From Euborellia annulipes (taxonomy: Eukaryota; Arthropoda; Insecta; Dermaptera; Anisolabididae): a stretch of DNA of 64,000 nucleotides. How positions within the stretch are numbered: position 1 is the stretch's first letter; every line of letters begins with the position of its first letter. The translations under genes were made by a program, and so were the position numbers. The notes beneath the pieces were generated by a model, which was given only the letters and a program-made list of their open reading frames with translations, was not told where the DNA came from and ran no database searches. The DNA lies in the NCBI GenBank assembly GCA_023213315.1, contig JAKCPI010025244.1, positions 62,001 to 126,000 of the forward strand. The letters run 5' to 3'. Below are positions 11,399 through 22,750 of the stretch, piece by piece.

Positions 11399-11582
11399 CT
11401 AGAGTTATGAAATCGGTGAAATTTGATATTATTTGATTTAATTTAATAATAATAGTTTTTATTTATAATTTAAATAATTAATAGCTTTTATTTTATTTAT
11501 ATTTTATTTTAAAAACAGAAATAAAAGTTTAATTTGGAAATTAATAAAATGAAACTGGGTGTATATAACAAAATCGTTAAAT

Positions 11583-11790
11583 TTTGAGAAAATCAAAAAA
11601 AAAAAAAAAAATGAAAAAGTGCATCAGTAAAGTGCTAGTACTCTTTGGCCGATTTTGTTTAAAAGCTTATTTTCTCGCCTCAGGGGGGGTGCCTAACTTA
11701 AATTTAACATTTCGACCTCCTAGCTCATTTCCTTCATGCTTAATATCCAACACACACCCACACAGACCAATTATTATAACAACAACCCCA
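11583..11790 (+). mobile_element. Element R fragment
   Basis: Middle part of R (AAAGTGCATCAGTAAAGTGC, GGCCGATTTTG, TTCCTTCATGCTTAA, CACACACCCAC). Both ends are missing. Confidence 0.65.
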
Positions 11791-12208
11791 CAAAAAACAA
11801 ATAAGTGGTGCATGTGGGTGGCTCGAAGGAAGAATTCTTTTTTCGGCATTTGAGGCCATATAGATACATTTTCTAAATTAATTGCATGTTGACGCGTTGT
11901 TGTTTATTTGCCGCTAGGCGGTGCATAATATGCATTGACACTTAACATTCAACTTGATATCAATTTCAAGGCAAACTTGCCTTTTTATTTTTAATATCAA
12001 TTCTAATCAAATTATAAAATTTTCTGGGAAATTTGCCAATGCAATCTCTATGCATGAATAGAGATTAATTTTATTTTTTAATTTCTCCCTTTGAGGGAGG
12101 GAGATGTTTGGGGGGGGGGAGGTAGAAGAAACAAAAATAGGGATATTCACATAACTGTTAAGCGAGCCTGAGGATGCACGGGCAGAGCCCGGGGGGGGGG
12201 TGGAGCTG

Positions 12209-12812
12209 GATGATCCTCGTTTTGAGATCCCCTGAATAAAAAAAAAAGTGGATTTCGCGACATGGTCTGTCTGAACAAAATATCTCAAGAACGAAAAGAG
12301 CTACGAGGTTGAAATTTTATATTTAAGTTAGGCACGTGACACGGAGCTTTTGAACAAAATCGACCAAAGAGTAGCTACTAGTACTTTAATGATGCTCTTT
12401 TTCACTTTTTTTGAGATTTTCTCAAAATTCGCTATAAAGATTTTGATTAAAATTCATAAATTTAGACATGGGCGTACCCAGGATCAAATCTAGGGGGGGG
12501 GGGCATGGACAGATCATGGTCGTCCAGGGGGGGGGGCAGATCATGGTCGTCCAGATTGTGGTATAGCTATTTTTTATATAGAGAGGTAAAGCCTTCGAAT
12601 TAAAGGCCTAAAAACCCTCGAGTCCTAACAAAAAGAATCATTCCTGGTCGCCATCCACCAATTTTGTTTCGTTTCATCACTTTATAAACATTTTTTGTTG
12701 CTTCTAGGGGGGGGGGGCAGCTGCCCCCCTGCCCCTCGCTGGGTACGTCCATGAATTTAGATGCTCTCTAAAATGTATATTCTCATTTTGCCCTTTAAAT
12801 CTTTTGAAGCAC
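12209..12812 (-). mobile_element. Element R copy split by two hAT MITEs
   Basis: Minus-orientation R from GTTTTGAGATCCCCTG to CACACTTTACT. It is interrupted at 12467-12753, and its end is duplicated around the MITE 12821-13152. The 5' hairpin part is missing. Confidence 0.75.
12467..12753. mobile_element. hAT-like MITE (CATGGGCGTAAC type)
   Basis: The ends CATGGGCGTACCCAG and CTGGGTACGTCCATG are inverted repeats, flanked by the 8-bp duplication AATTTAGA (12459-12466 and 12754-12761). Long G runs occur inside. The interrupted sequence is element R. Confidence 0.8.
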
Positions 12813-12820
12813 ACTTTACT

Positions 12821-13152
12821 CGGGGCCGGATTTACCTGTTAGAGCCGACTAGGCACTAATATTGTGGCGCCCCCCCCCCCCCCCCTCTGACACCACTCCC
12901 GATCCTACGATAACAATTTCACCGAACTCGCGTACACCTTCCTTTTTCAACAACACCTTTATTTTATTAAAAATCTTATACACCACTGAAGTTCCGCATC
13001 CATTTGCATTGAATTTGCAATGAACGCCTCGCTGATAGTTATTGTAAACCATACACCCTAAAAAAAAAAATCGGTCGTGCCTCGCCCACGCCCCTCAAAA
13101 TCCGGCCGCCCTAGGCCAGTGCCTTGTCGGCCTAGTGGTAAATCCGACCCTG
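12821..13152. mobile_element. hAT-like MITE (CAGGGTCGGATTTACC type)
   Basis: The left end CGGGGCCGGATTTACC and right end GGTAAATCCGACCCTG are inverted repeats with 8-bp duplications ACTTTACT (12813-12820 and 13153-13160). It holds long C runs and a GC-rich segment. No transposase frame is present. Confidence 0.8.
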
Positions 13153-13160
13153 ACTTTACT

Positions 13161-13230
13161 CTAGGGGGGGACACGAGCCTTCTGGGGGGCCAGCCCCCCC
13201 CCCCCCGGCACCCCCCTACTTACGCCCATG
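13161..13230. mobile_element. Partial hAT MITE end (CATGGGCG type)
   Basis: G-run/C-run sequence ending CTTACGCCCATG, the same terminus as 12467-12753 and 34673-34744. The other end is not recognisable. Confidence 0.5.
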
Positions 13231-13556
13231 TCTGTCTATTAATAAAATTTCCCGCTCTTAATTTTTGCCGCCTTGAAAACTTGTCAAGTTCATTCATTTT
13301 ATTAACTCTAGCAGCAAACAATTCGTTTAATAAAAATAAAAAGGAAAATTGAGTTGAATTTCAAATATTTTACGATCAAAAAAAAAAAAAAAAAAAATTA
13401 ATTCTTTCTCATATCATTCATTGAATGCAACGCACCAACTTTATTTTTTTTATCATTGAATTTAATTTAATGCACAAACATCAATTTTTATTTTTTTATT
13501 TTTTTTCATTCTTACATAAAACAGAGCAAAGAGCAAGAAATAAAATTGCAAATCAA

Positions 13557-13988
13557 TCAATCAATCATTGGATTAAAATAGAAAATATATTCTAAATTAT
13601 AACATTTTTTAATAAAAACATTATATTCACCAACCAATTTCTTTAGTGGACTATTATTTACCATCTCATAAGTATCCTCATCACCTAATAAATTTCTCAT
13701 CTTAACATCATAATCACTTTTATACATTATCACTGATTTTTTTGATTTATCTGATTGAAGAAAAATAATTTCAGGATGCTCCTTTTTATACTTTTTCACA
13801 AAACTAATATCTCTAAGCAATGATTTAGAAGAACTAGACATATTATTATTTCTGAATCTATAATTATATAGTATATTTGCTGCCCTATACCTAATCCCAT
13901 TCTTCTCAGTCTCACAAATCTCCCTATCACCATTAACATCCCTTACAAAAGGCAAAATATATTCTATGCCTCAAAATCTTCCAATTTC
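13557..13988 (-). pseudogene. Penelope-type RT fragment, inverted copy
   Basis: The minus strand encodes the same protein segment as 14234-14590 on the plus strand, from LPFVRDVNGDREI through KSDYDVKMRNLLGDE to YNVFIK. It then continues with a different tail (KCYNLEYIFYF). It is joined to the plus copy by a 27-bp perfect palindrome (13962-13988/13989-14015). The stretch corresponding to 14016-14233 is absent, so the copying jumped. Identity between arms is near-perfect, so the event is recent. Confidence 0.7.
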
Positions 13989-14593
13989 GAAATTGGAAGA
14001 TTTTGAGGCATAGAAATTATTATAATAAATTTAACATTAATATTAAGAGAAAACTTGAAAATTTGTTTAGAAGAAAATATAATGGCAATTGTTATGAGTC
14101 TAGAGTTATTAATCTGACAAATTTAGAGATTCCTGATCATGTGGCAAGGATATTGAATTTAGAACCAAAGTTTAATCCTCCCATTGGTAGTATTGGTTTA
14201 AATAAAAAAATTTTTAAATGTATTGCTGATTTGGAATATATTTTGCCTTTTGTAAGGGATGTTAATGGTGATAGGGAGATTTGTGAGACTGAGAAGAATG
14301 GGATTAGGTATAGGGCAGCAAATATACTATATAATTATAGATTCAGAAATAATAATATGTCTAGTTCTTCTAAATCATTGCTTAGAGATATTAGTTTTGT
14401 GAAAAAGTATAAAAAGGAGCATCCTGAAATTATTTTTCTTCAATCAGATAAATCAAAAAAATCAGTGATAATGTATAAAAGTGATTATGATGTTAAGATG
14501 AGAAATTTATTAGGTGATGAGGATACTTATGAGATGGTAAATAATAGTCCACTAAAGAAATTGGTTGGTGAATATAATGTTTTTATAAAATAG
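13989..14593 (+). pseudogene. Penelope-like reverse transcriptase N-terminal fragment
   Basis: An open frame of about 190 codons ends in TAG at 14591-14593. LTNLEIPDHVARILNLEPKF is followed about 100 residues later by FLQSDKSKKSVIMYKSDYD and KMRNLLGDEDTYE. This layout matches the N-terminal region of Penelope-like RTs, where an 'LxxADKGNxxVxxDKxxYxxKM' block precedes the catalytic fingers and palm. The catalytic YxDD region is not present, so the fragment cannot act as an RT. Element R begins 27 bp after the stop. Assignment rests on motif resemblance only. Confidence 0.65.
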
Positions 14594-14619
14594 AAAATTG
14601 CGAATTAATAAAAAAAAAA

Positions 14620-15279
14620 TCTGGTGTGACTGGCGCACAGCACACAACTTTCTCTTACCTTCGGTAATCGAAAGTTGTGTTCTGTGCTTGTCACACCAGA
14701 TTTTTTGTGTCGACATATATTTAGTTCCCGACAGCACGGAACATATGAATTCAGATGTAAAATTTATAAGTATGGGAAAATATTTATATTTTGTTACCAT
14801 GGCAACCATTTCTCCTATCTTCCCTATGAAATACAAGAGTAAAGTGGTCTTCAGAAGATTTCAATCGCAAAATGAGAATATACATTTTAAAGAGCATCTA
14901 AAAAATAATTGATTTTTTAATTTTAATCAAAATCGTTAGAGCGAATTTTGAGAAAATCGAAAAAAACTGAAAAAGTACATCAGTAAAGTACTAGTACTCT
15001 TTGGCCGATTTTGTTTAAAAGCTTATTTTCACGCTCCCGGGGGATGTTTAACTTAAATATAAAATTTCAACCTCGTAGCTCAATTCCTTCATGCTTAAAA
15101 TTGAACACACACACATACACACAGACAGACCATGTCGCGAAAACCACTTTTTTGGATTCAGGGGACCTCAAAACGTGAAGATCCATCAAAATCTCGACAT
15201 CGAATTTTTGACATGAATCCAATACTTTCTCTCTCTATATATATATATATATTACATATATACATAGGTAAGAGAAAGT
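14620..15279 (+). mobile_element. Element R, near-complete reference copy
   Basis: About 660 bp. 5' hairpin 14620-14702: TCTGGTGTGAC pairs with GTCACACCAGA, and CACAACTTTC pairs with GAAAGTTGTG. The body has no protein frame. A CA-repeat and AGACAGACC lie near 15105-15130. The 3' hairpin 15226-15279 pairs TACTTTCTCTC with GAGAAAGTA across a TA-rich loop. The 3' terminus GGTAAGAGAAAGT is the reverse complement of ACTTTCTCTTACC in the 5' hairpin. The flanks are A-runs. Confidence 0.85.
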
Positions 15280-15853
15280 AAAAATTAATTAAACTACTAG
15301 GGGGAGAAAGGGTTGTAAATGGATGGAGTCAGGGAGTTGGCAACGTTGCTAGGATCGATCTCGGCACCCTCCGAGGCATTGCCTAAATATCTTCCCTTCA
15401 CTCGGTTTTGTTTTTTTGATCCACCCTGAAACAAGGTTGAAACAAGTTGGTGGTTTTTTTTCCATCACGTAAGGGTTTTCTACAAAATGCAAAGAAAAAT
15501 GAGGGGAAATAATGCAATTTCAGAAATGTTGCATGAAACTCAAACTTTATTTATTTTTATTTCTCATAAAATTTCTTTAAAAAAAAAAAACTGGTGTGTT
15601 TAGAGACACGAAAAAAGTATCGATACTTACTAGAATTTGATCCAATACTAGTACTTTTTTTACTCGATACTTTTTTTCGATACTTTACTCATATTAGTAC
15701 TTGATTGCCGGTACCGAATGAAAAGTACTCATTTAAATATTTTTTCTTTTTTTTCGGCATCTTAGTCCATATTAGACTTTAAACGTTACACAAATATTTT
15801 GTTTACGATTCTGCAAAGAATATTTATTGCATGTTCTTTTTTGCTCGAGAAAA

Positions 15854-15975
15854 ATCTGGTGTGTCTGGACGCACTGCACACAACCTTCGGCAATTGAATG
15901 TTGTGTTCTGTGCTTGTCACACGAGATTTTTTGTGTCAACTTACCTGTACTTAGTTTCCGGCAATATACAAACTA
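15854..15975 (+). mobile_element. Element R 5' end fragment
   Basis: TCTGGTGTGTCTGG...GTCACACGAGA hairpin and the adjoining TTTTGTGTC, then sequence diverges. Confidence 0.65.
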
Positions 15976-16044
15976 TTTGGTCGATTGGAATGAAATTCCT
16001 GGGACAGGAATACTCGAGAGTTCGTTCCTTATTGAGTTATTTAA

Positions 16045-16850
16045 TTGAATCCACATTTTTTTGATATTTCAGTTGAAATTCGTTCAGATGATTGTGAAAA
16101 TGACGTCAAATTCACGCTAAGAGGGAATCGCCTCCTTTTAATGGCAATTTCCAGAAAAGCAATCAAACAGGCATTTAAAAGCAATAAAATCTCTTTCAGA
16201 GAAATTCACATAAACATTATGTTTTGATATTTTAACTGGAATCGATCTTCTGGAAATTTGAGATTTTTTCACAATAAATTAAATTGATTTCAAGTGAAAT
16301 GTCAAAGAATGCGGCTCAAAGGGAATTACTCTAAAACGAAAAAAACTCTCGATACTCAAATTTTACATTTAAGCCAAGTACCTACGTCGCAAGGATTTCA
16401 AGAAATTTCAATCAAATCGGCCAAAGAATACTAATGTAGGTTTTTTCAGTTTTTTTCGATTTCTCAAAATTCGCTCCAACGATTTTGATTTAAATTCAAA
16501 AATCAATTATTTTTTACTTTTTAAAAAGTATATCAATAAAACTTTACGTGAAAATAGTTTAAGTACACTTTATGCTGCGATTTTTTAAAGTTCACTCCTT
16601 TAGCCTTAAAATGGTAAAAAAAAGTTTTTTTCTAGCTCAAATAGAGAGATTTATGAATTTTTAAAAGTGAGTCTCTAAGCCAAAAATCACCAAATTCTCA
16701 AATTTTCGACCCTCTATTCTCCAAAATATTAAAGAAAAAAAAGAAAATCCTCGAATACGGGTCTCTTTTTTCGATATAGATCCCTTTACGGGCCAAATCA
16801 AAAATATGTCGGTCAGAAAGTGTATTTTTGAAAAACACCTGTCCCATAAT
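16045..16850. other. Region with no recognisable gene
   Basis: Contains a degenerate minus-orientation R piece (about 16376-16515, with CGGCCAAAGAATACTA and CTCCAACGATTTTGAT). Otherwise it is AT-rich sequence of uncertain origin with only short frames. Confidence 0.5.
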
Positions 16851-17336
16851 AAGTAGGCCTAATTGGGACGGCAGGTTGCCTGGGTGGGGGCTGCTCTGAA
16901 ATAAGGATACCCCCGATGAAAATCCATCCCGTTACAAGCCGATAGACAGACAGATTTTGTTTATTTAACAACATCACATGTGAGCGTTGTGATCTCGCTA
17001 ATCCATCAATAAATAGCCTTTGTTTATTGAAATAAAAATAAATAAGATTAATATTTTATTAAGGATATCATAAAATTATTTACTTCCTAATTGAAATAGA
17101 TATCTATTAAAATTGAATAAGAAGGTTATTAAAAAGTTTAAGGTTTTTGAAGTGAGATTATCTTGAGTTAATAAATAAAACAGGAAACGAGCGAGATAAG
17201 AGTGCATTCCCTGCAAAGTGGGCAATGAACAATCAATTCTCTCTTCTATTCTCTTTATCTATATCTAGAGATCATCAAATGTCAAGAAAAGAGGGAAGTG
17301 TGCTTCAAACGATTTCAAGGGGAGGGAGGGAGGGAG

Positions 17337-17425
17337 GAGCATCTAAAAAATAATTGATTTTTCAATTTTGGAAAAAAACTGAAAAAGTACTAGTCTGGTA
17401 CTCTTTGGCCGATTTTGTCACGTGC
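17337..17425 (+). mobile_element. Element R fragment
   Basis: GAGCATCTAAAAAATAATTG through TACTCTTTGGCCGATTTTG, with internal deletions. It ends at a CACGTGCCAGGC that also occurs in other R copies. Confidence 0.55.
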
Positions 17426-17854
17426 CAGGCCCGCATTTTGCGGATGCAGAGGATGAGAAATGGTTTTTGCATCCCCCCTCGGCAACGTTTTTATAATGAG
17501 AATGCAAGCAAATGCGACAAATAAATGCACTAAAGCAGGCATGGCACGTTTGTTTTTTCGTTATTATATAACCGTTAATCAAAAATCATAAATTTGCTGA
17601 GAGATAAGAACGAAGCAAAAGAACTCAAGGGTAAAAAGCTTAAAACTTAAAGTGAATGATAAGAACAAATTTTAAAAAGGAAAAATATAATCATATTAAT
17701 ATTACAAAATTCGAAATTATTTTTTCATAAAACCAATATGCGCCCCTCTGCTGGGTAGAAAATAGTCCCATTTAGTGTGCTGAACTCCTAGAACTTTGAT
17801 TCGCACTATTGTCAATAGTGCAAATGCAAATTCGAACCAGACCCGTTAAAAAAA

Positions 17855-18410
17855 TCGGTAATCGAAAGTTGTGTTCTGTGCTTGTCACACCAGATTTTTT
17901 GTACATTCGATTTTCAAGATGTAAAATTTATATGTGAAAATATTTATATTTTGTTATCATGGCAACCATTTCTCCTATCTTTCCTATAAAGTACAAGAGT
18001 AAAGTGGTCTTCAGAAGATTTCAATCACAAAATAAGAATATACATTTGAAAGAGCATCTGAAAAATAATTGATTTTGGTATTAAAAAAAAAAATCGTTGG
18101 AGCAAATTTAGAGAAAATCGAAAAAAAAAACTGAAAAAGTGCATCAGTAAAGTATTAGTACTCTTTGGCCGATTTTGATTAAAAGCTTCGTGTCACGTCC
18201 CAGGGGGGTGCCTTACTTAAATATAAAATTTCAACCTCCTAGCTCTTTTCGTTCTTGAGATATTTTGTTCACAGACAGACAGACCATGTCGCGAAAACCA
18301 CTTTTTTGGTTTCAGGGGACCTCAAAACGTGAAGATCCATCAAAATCTCGACATCGAATTTTTGACATGATCGCAATACTTTCTCTCTATATATAGAGGT
18401 AAGAGAAAGT
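17855..18410 (+). mobile_element. Element R copy, 5' truncated
   Basis: Starts in the second arm of the 5' hairpin (CGGTAATCGAAAGTTGTG) and runs to the 3' terminus GGTAAGAGAAAGT, followed by AAAAAG. The body is well preserved. Confidence 0.8.
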
Positions 18411-18794
18411 AAAAAGAAAATTTTCAATTTAAGGTTGATCGGACATTAAGGCACTTATAAAGATTAAAAGCTAATTCTTTAATATGTTCTTGTTAATCAC
18501 TATCACATGCGTATAGAATAATTTTTTGAATCAGATCTCACGAAGCGTTTTCGTGTAAACAATTGAAATTTAACATTAGGCCAATAGGGAATGTAGACGA
18601 CGTTTCGGTCTCATATCGAATTATGTAGACACTTCTGGTAAAGATAAAATACCCTTTTCGGAAATCAGGGGCTTTCAACACGCTTGTTTCTCGGGGCCAC
18701 CCATCCAAGATTCAAACGTGTATTACTCAACTCCCTTGTCAGGCCCCCGGCTGATATTTAAGGCTGACTGATAACGTTTTGAGTATTTCTAAGG

Positions 18795-18905
18795 CACTGG
18801 TTGAAGACAAGCAAGGGGGTCCAGGGGGACCAAGCTCGCCCTATGACGATGCACCTGGGTTCTTACCTCTGGTTAGGCACAAAGCCCGCCCAAGGCGGGA
18901 TTCCG
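18795..18905. repeat. GC-rich repeat Y
   Basis: Segment with GCAAGGGGGTCCAGGGGGA and AAAGCCCGCCCAAGGCGGG. It resembles 51893-51965 (in the opposite sense) and part of 58483-58640. It is a dispersed repeat of unknown class. Confidence 0.5.
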
Positions 18906-19031
18906 GCTTGAAAGTATTTTTTTTTTAATTTTCACGAAAAGTGTTTGATTTCGTTTGGTCCCCACTTGGACTTGAAAAGGTATACGATAGGCCTGTACAA
19001 TTTCTTGTCATCATCAGAATTAGAATGTAAT

Positions 19032-19075
19032 CACTTCTGATGATGACAAGAAATTGTCGAAATACGTATCAAGTG
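19032..19075 (+). ncRNA. Hammerhead ribozyme motif, complete core
   Basis: Stem I is CACTT (19032-19036) with AAGTG (19071-19075). CTGATGA (19037-19043) is followed by stem II GACAA/TTGTC, GAAA (19059-19062), a self-complementary TACGTA stem III, and TC before the second stem I strand. All conserved positions are present. Stem III has no loop, the dimer-type design described in Penelope-like elements. A second, truncated CTGATGATGACAAGAAATTG lies inverted just upstream (18999-19019). Confidence 0.8.
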
Positions 19076-19389
19076 TTAATTTTTAATTAATAAACCTTTG
19101 ATACAAATAACCTAGTGTTTAATTTGTATATTTAATTTTAACTGACCAACTGTATAAAATACCTACATGTATAGTTTTTCCCTCAGTGACTTGCACATTG
19201 AAAAATTCACCATAATTCTTGAATGACTTCTCATACACAAAAAATTGTATCATTAACACACGCTCCATATAAGTGTAATTTGACGCACGGAAGATGGATT
19301 GCGTAGGCATTCCGAAATATTTGCAGAATAAATTATTTTAATTGTGGAAAGCAACTCGCTGGTGTATATTTTCTTCATATCCAATAGCT

Positions 19390-20060
19390 CAAAAAAAAAA
19401 ATCACACCTGTATGATTTTGTTTTAATTTTTGTCAAAATTAACGAAAAATGACATTTTCTTCTTTGATTATTTCAAAAACTATTCGGTTTTCGAATAAAT
19501 GTCAAAAAATAAAAACTTTTTATAATAGTTATTTATTTATTTTTTTTTAAACATTCACCCTTTTTTTCTCCTTCACACTCACACTCACACACACATTCAC
19601 ACAGTCTTTTCGGCAACTACTCAGGCCATATAAGACTTTAGACGATAACCGTTGTAATTAATATATATGTATATTGGGGGTTCAGGCATTTCTATTTAAG
19701 CCATCTGGTATCCAAATGGCTTAAATAAAATCATCGGACTGCCTGGGTCCGAACCCGCGACGTTTAGTATAGGAGGTAGGCACGCTATCACCTACGCCAA
19801 ACTCAGGGGCTAATAGAGTAATTTATCATTATGACAAAGAAATTGAAAATTTCAATATTTTTTAAAAGCTCATTAGGTAAAGTACTACCTCCTAGTGACG
19901 TATTTACCCCAAAAGTTGATAGAAATCTACAATTTTAGTGTCAGGAGCATATACCAGATTTCATTCATCTAGCTGCTTTGGTTTTTAAGCAATCGTGTTC
20001 ACACACACACACACACACACACACAGACGTAATTCCAAAAGAATACCCGAGCTGTGCTTA
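19390..20060 (+). mobile_element. Element W copy with nested SINE-1
   Basis: Matches the arms of the foldback 28430-29345 (CACACCTGTATGATTTTG, GATTATTTCAAAAACTATTC, CAAAAGTTGATAGAAAT, AGCTGCTTTGGTTTTTAAGC, then a CA-repeat and AGACGTAATTCC). It is interrupted by SINE-1 at about 19541-19805. Confidence 0.75.
19541..19805 (-). mobile_element. SINE-1 copy
   Basis: The T-run and CACTCACACTCAC tail lie at the left, and the tRNA-like head (GGTTCGGACCC on the minus strand) at the right end. It is flanked by similar TAATAG sequences and nested in element W. Confidence 0.8.
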
Positions 20061-20548
20061 TTAGTGAGCTAACCTCGTGATTAAATTAATCCTTCAGAGC
20101 TAAACCCGGACTCCCTTCAACTCTATTGTTTGTAGAGTAGGCCTAAATAAATAAATAGGTGATCAGCGATCAGCATTAAGATAACTGACTGATGGTTAAT
20201 GAACTTGACATTGCGATTTGTATTATAAAAATAAAATAAGATAATAAATACGATATAATAATTAAAGTAAAATCAAGGATTTTGAGTAAATATTTATTCA
20301 TTTTTTTTCTGGGACAACTCATATTTGCCGATTGTCTCTACTTGAGTGTTTAAATATTTGCACAGTGATAATCAGCGAAACCTCTTCCTCCCCCCCTTCC
20401 CTTTTCTTTCTCTTCTTCCTCTTCATTTATTATCTCTGAATTGATATCGAAAAAGTAGAGTGGATGGAGCCTGGATGTAGTCAACGAATTATTATCTCTC
20501 GAAATGGAATATAAATACAAGATTGATTCTTCAACGAACAATCTTCTT

Positions 20549-21443
20549 TACCTATATATAGAGAGAGAAAGTATTGCGATCCATGTCGATATTTTGATGG
20601 ATATACACGTTTTGAGGTCCCCTGAGTCCAAAAAACATGGTCTGTCTGCCTGTGTGAACAAGATATTTCAAAAACGAAAAAAGCTTGGAATTTTATATTT
20701 AAGTTAGACACCCCCCCCCCCCCCTGGGACGGGACTCGAAGCTTTTGAACAAAATCGGCCAAAGAGTACTAATACTTTACTGATGTACTTTTACAGTTTT
20801 TTTTTTTTTTTTTTTTTTTTCGATTTTCTCAACTCCAACGATTTTGATTAAAATTAATCAATCAATTATTTTTTAGATGCTCTTTAAAATGTATATTCTC
20901 GTTTTGCCCTTGGATTCTTTTGAAGCACACTTTACTCTTGTACTTCATACGAAAGATAGCAAGGAAAGATAGGAGAAATGGTTGCCCTGGTAACAAAATA
21001 TAAATATTTTCTCATACTTATAAATTTTACATCTTGAATTCTAATATATGGGCGGTCTACGGGCTTGGTCTAGTAGATAGCGTGCCTACCTCCTATACCA
21101 AACGTCGCGGGTTCGGACCCAGGCAGTCCGATGATTTTATTTAAACCATTTGGATACCAGATGGCTTAAAATTTAAGTCCAGGCATTTCTATTTCTATAG
21201 AAATGCCTGGACCCACAATAGATATTATCATAAACAACGGGTATCGTAAAAGTCTTTAATGGTCTAAGTTGCGGAAAATACTGTGTCATTGAGTGTGCGA
21301 GTGTGATGTGAGTGTTTTTTAAAAATGAAAAATAATAATGGGCATAAATTAAATATATATCGACACAAAAAATCTGGTGTGACAAGCACAGAACACAACT
21401 TTCTCTTGCCGGAAGTTGTGTCCTGTGCGAACAATCACACCAT
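20549..21443 (-). mobile_element. Element R copy with nested SINE-1
   Basis: Starts at the 3' hairpin (TTTACCTATATATAGAGAG) and ends at the 5' hairpin (CAATCACACCATA) before a T-run. SINE-1 (about 21053-21340) splits it between the TTGAATTCTAATATA region and AAATATATATCGACAC. Confidence 0.8.
21053..21340 (+). mobile_element. SINE-1 copy
   Basis: tRNA-like head (GGCTTGGTCTAGTAGATAGC, CGGGTTCGGACCCAGG) and body ending in A-rich sequence. An internal TCCAGGCATTTCTATTTCTA duplication makes a small palindrome near 21178-21215. Confidence 0.75.
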
Positions 21444-21477
21444 ATTTTTTTTAAGCCAGATAAGCATTTTTATTGCC

Positions 21478-22232
21478 CAAGGGCGGATACAGAGGGTGGC
21501 GGGGGTTAAGGGGGTAGTTACCCCCCTGAGATTTGAAAAAATACTTTTTTTTTCGAAAAAAAATGTAATTTTAATGTAAAATTTTAAAAATTAATACTTA
21601 AAAATTTGATTTGTATTTATATTCTGGCAAACAAGTACAGAATGCGTCTTTAAATTAGAGAAATTAAGAAAAGATTTTGTGCTGTGCGACCAGTCACTCC
21701 AGATTGCCCCCCCCCCCCCCGAGAAACACCTCTGGATCCGCCACTGTCTACAGGCCTACAGTATTTACAAAATCCCTTTGCGCTTCAGGCGTGATTCGAT
21801 CGCCTTGCCCTCTGGGCATTTCGTGTTAAAGGAAACAAAGTGATTGGTTGAAGGTCGGGAGATGAATTTCATTTTTTAAGGTCTTTTTCGGCATCTAAGG
21901 CCACTCTTATTCATTTCAAGCCAGCTGCTCCGCCCGCCTTTTCTTGTTCAGTCAACTCGTTTCAGGCAATAACAGTGGCTCGGGGAGGGGGGGGCTAATC
22001 TGGTGTGACTGGTCGCACAGCACACATTTTTTTCTTAATTTCGGTAATTTAAAGGCGCATTCTGTACTTGATTGCCAGAATATAAACACAAATCAAATTT
22101 TCAAGTACTAATTTTTAAAATTTTACATTAAAAATACATTTTTTTTTCGAAAAAAAGTTTTTTTTTTTAATCTCAAGGGGGGGGGTAATTACCCCCTTTG
22201 CTCCCCCCCCCCCTCCTTGTATCCGCCCTTGC
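21478..22232. repeat. Inverted repeat with MITE ends and R hairpins
   Basis: The outer ends CAAGGGCGGATACAGAGGG and CCTCCTTGTATCCGCCCTTG are reverse complements. Inside them lie inverted copies of AATTTTAAAAATTAATAC-type sequence and of an R 5' end (about 21640-21705 and 21997-22085). The middle (21720-21990) has another MITE-like end, CTCTGGATCCGCCACTG. The layout suggests a MITE that carried R sequence and was then inverted-duplicated. Confidence 0.6.
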
Positions 22233-22750
22233 CTGTAGAGGTGTAAATGGCCATTGTATCCGTCCTGTATTTACAGTGAGTCATCAATATCTCTCTCTCT
22301 CTCTCTCTTAGTTTAAGTTGAAATAGAAGAAAGTTAAGTGATTATGTAAAAAAAAAGATTTATTTTTTTTAGGTCACCTCTGCAGCAATTCTCCAAGTTT
22401 GTTATTTAAAGGAAAAAAATCTCGTTGGAAAAAAAACTTCTGTTCATTTAACTTGAGTCTTTGGCGACGTTTTTGTTTAAAAGATCTAATTATATTCGAT
22501 TTGATAATACGATAATAAAAAAAAAAAAAAGATAAATTGGTTTTCAATTTATTCGGATCTGAAGAGAGTAGCATTATTTGATTTTGTTAATTAAAGTGAC
22601 GTTATTTTGAATCAATTAACAAACTTCAGAGGAGTTTCACGGGGTCATGAGAGTTTGCTTGACCTGTCGGAGAGGGGGAATAGAGGGGAAGACAGAGATC
22701 CGCCGACCCCGCACCGAGGAAAGGAGAGGCATTATTTGAAATTACAAAAA

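Larger units (their letters stand above)
10055..11563. repeat. Inverted repeat enclosing a Tc1-like relic
   Basis: The left arm about 10090-10240 and right arm about 11405-11555 are reverse complements over roughly 150 bp (for example AATTTCCAAATTAAAC and GTTTAATTTGGAAATT). The Tc1-like element lies between them. Either the Tc1 inserted into an older foldback or the whole unit is composite. Confidence 0.7.

Noticed and set aside
14598..14912. 100-codon frames within element R (also near 8329, 22607)
   Set aside because: The same peptide recurs wherever R is preserved and is broken at random elsewhere; no start context, domain or substitution pattern supports a protein.
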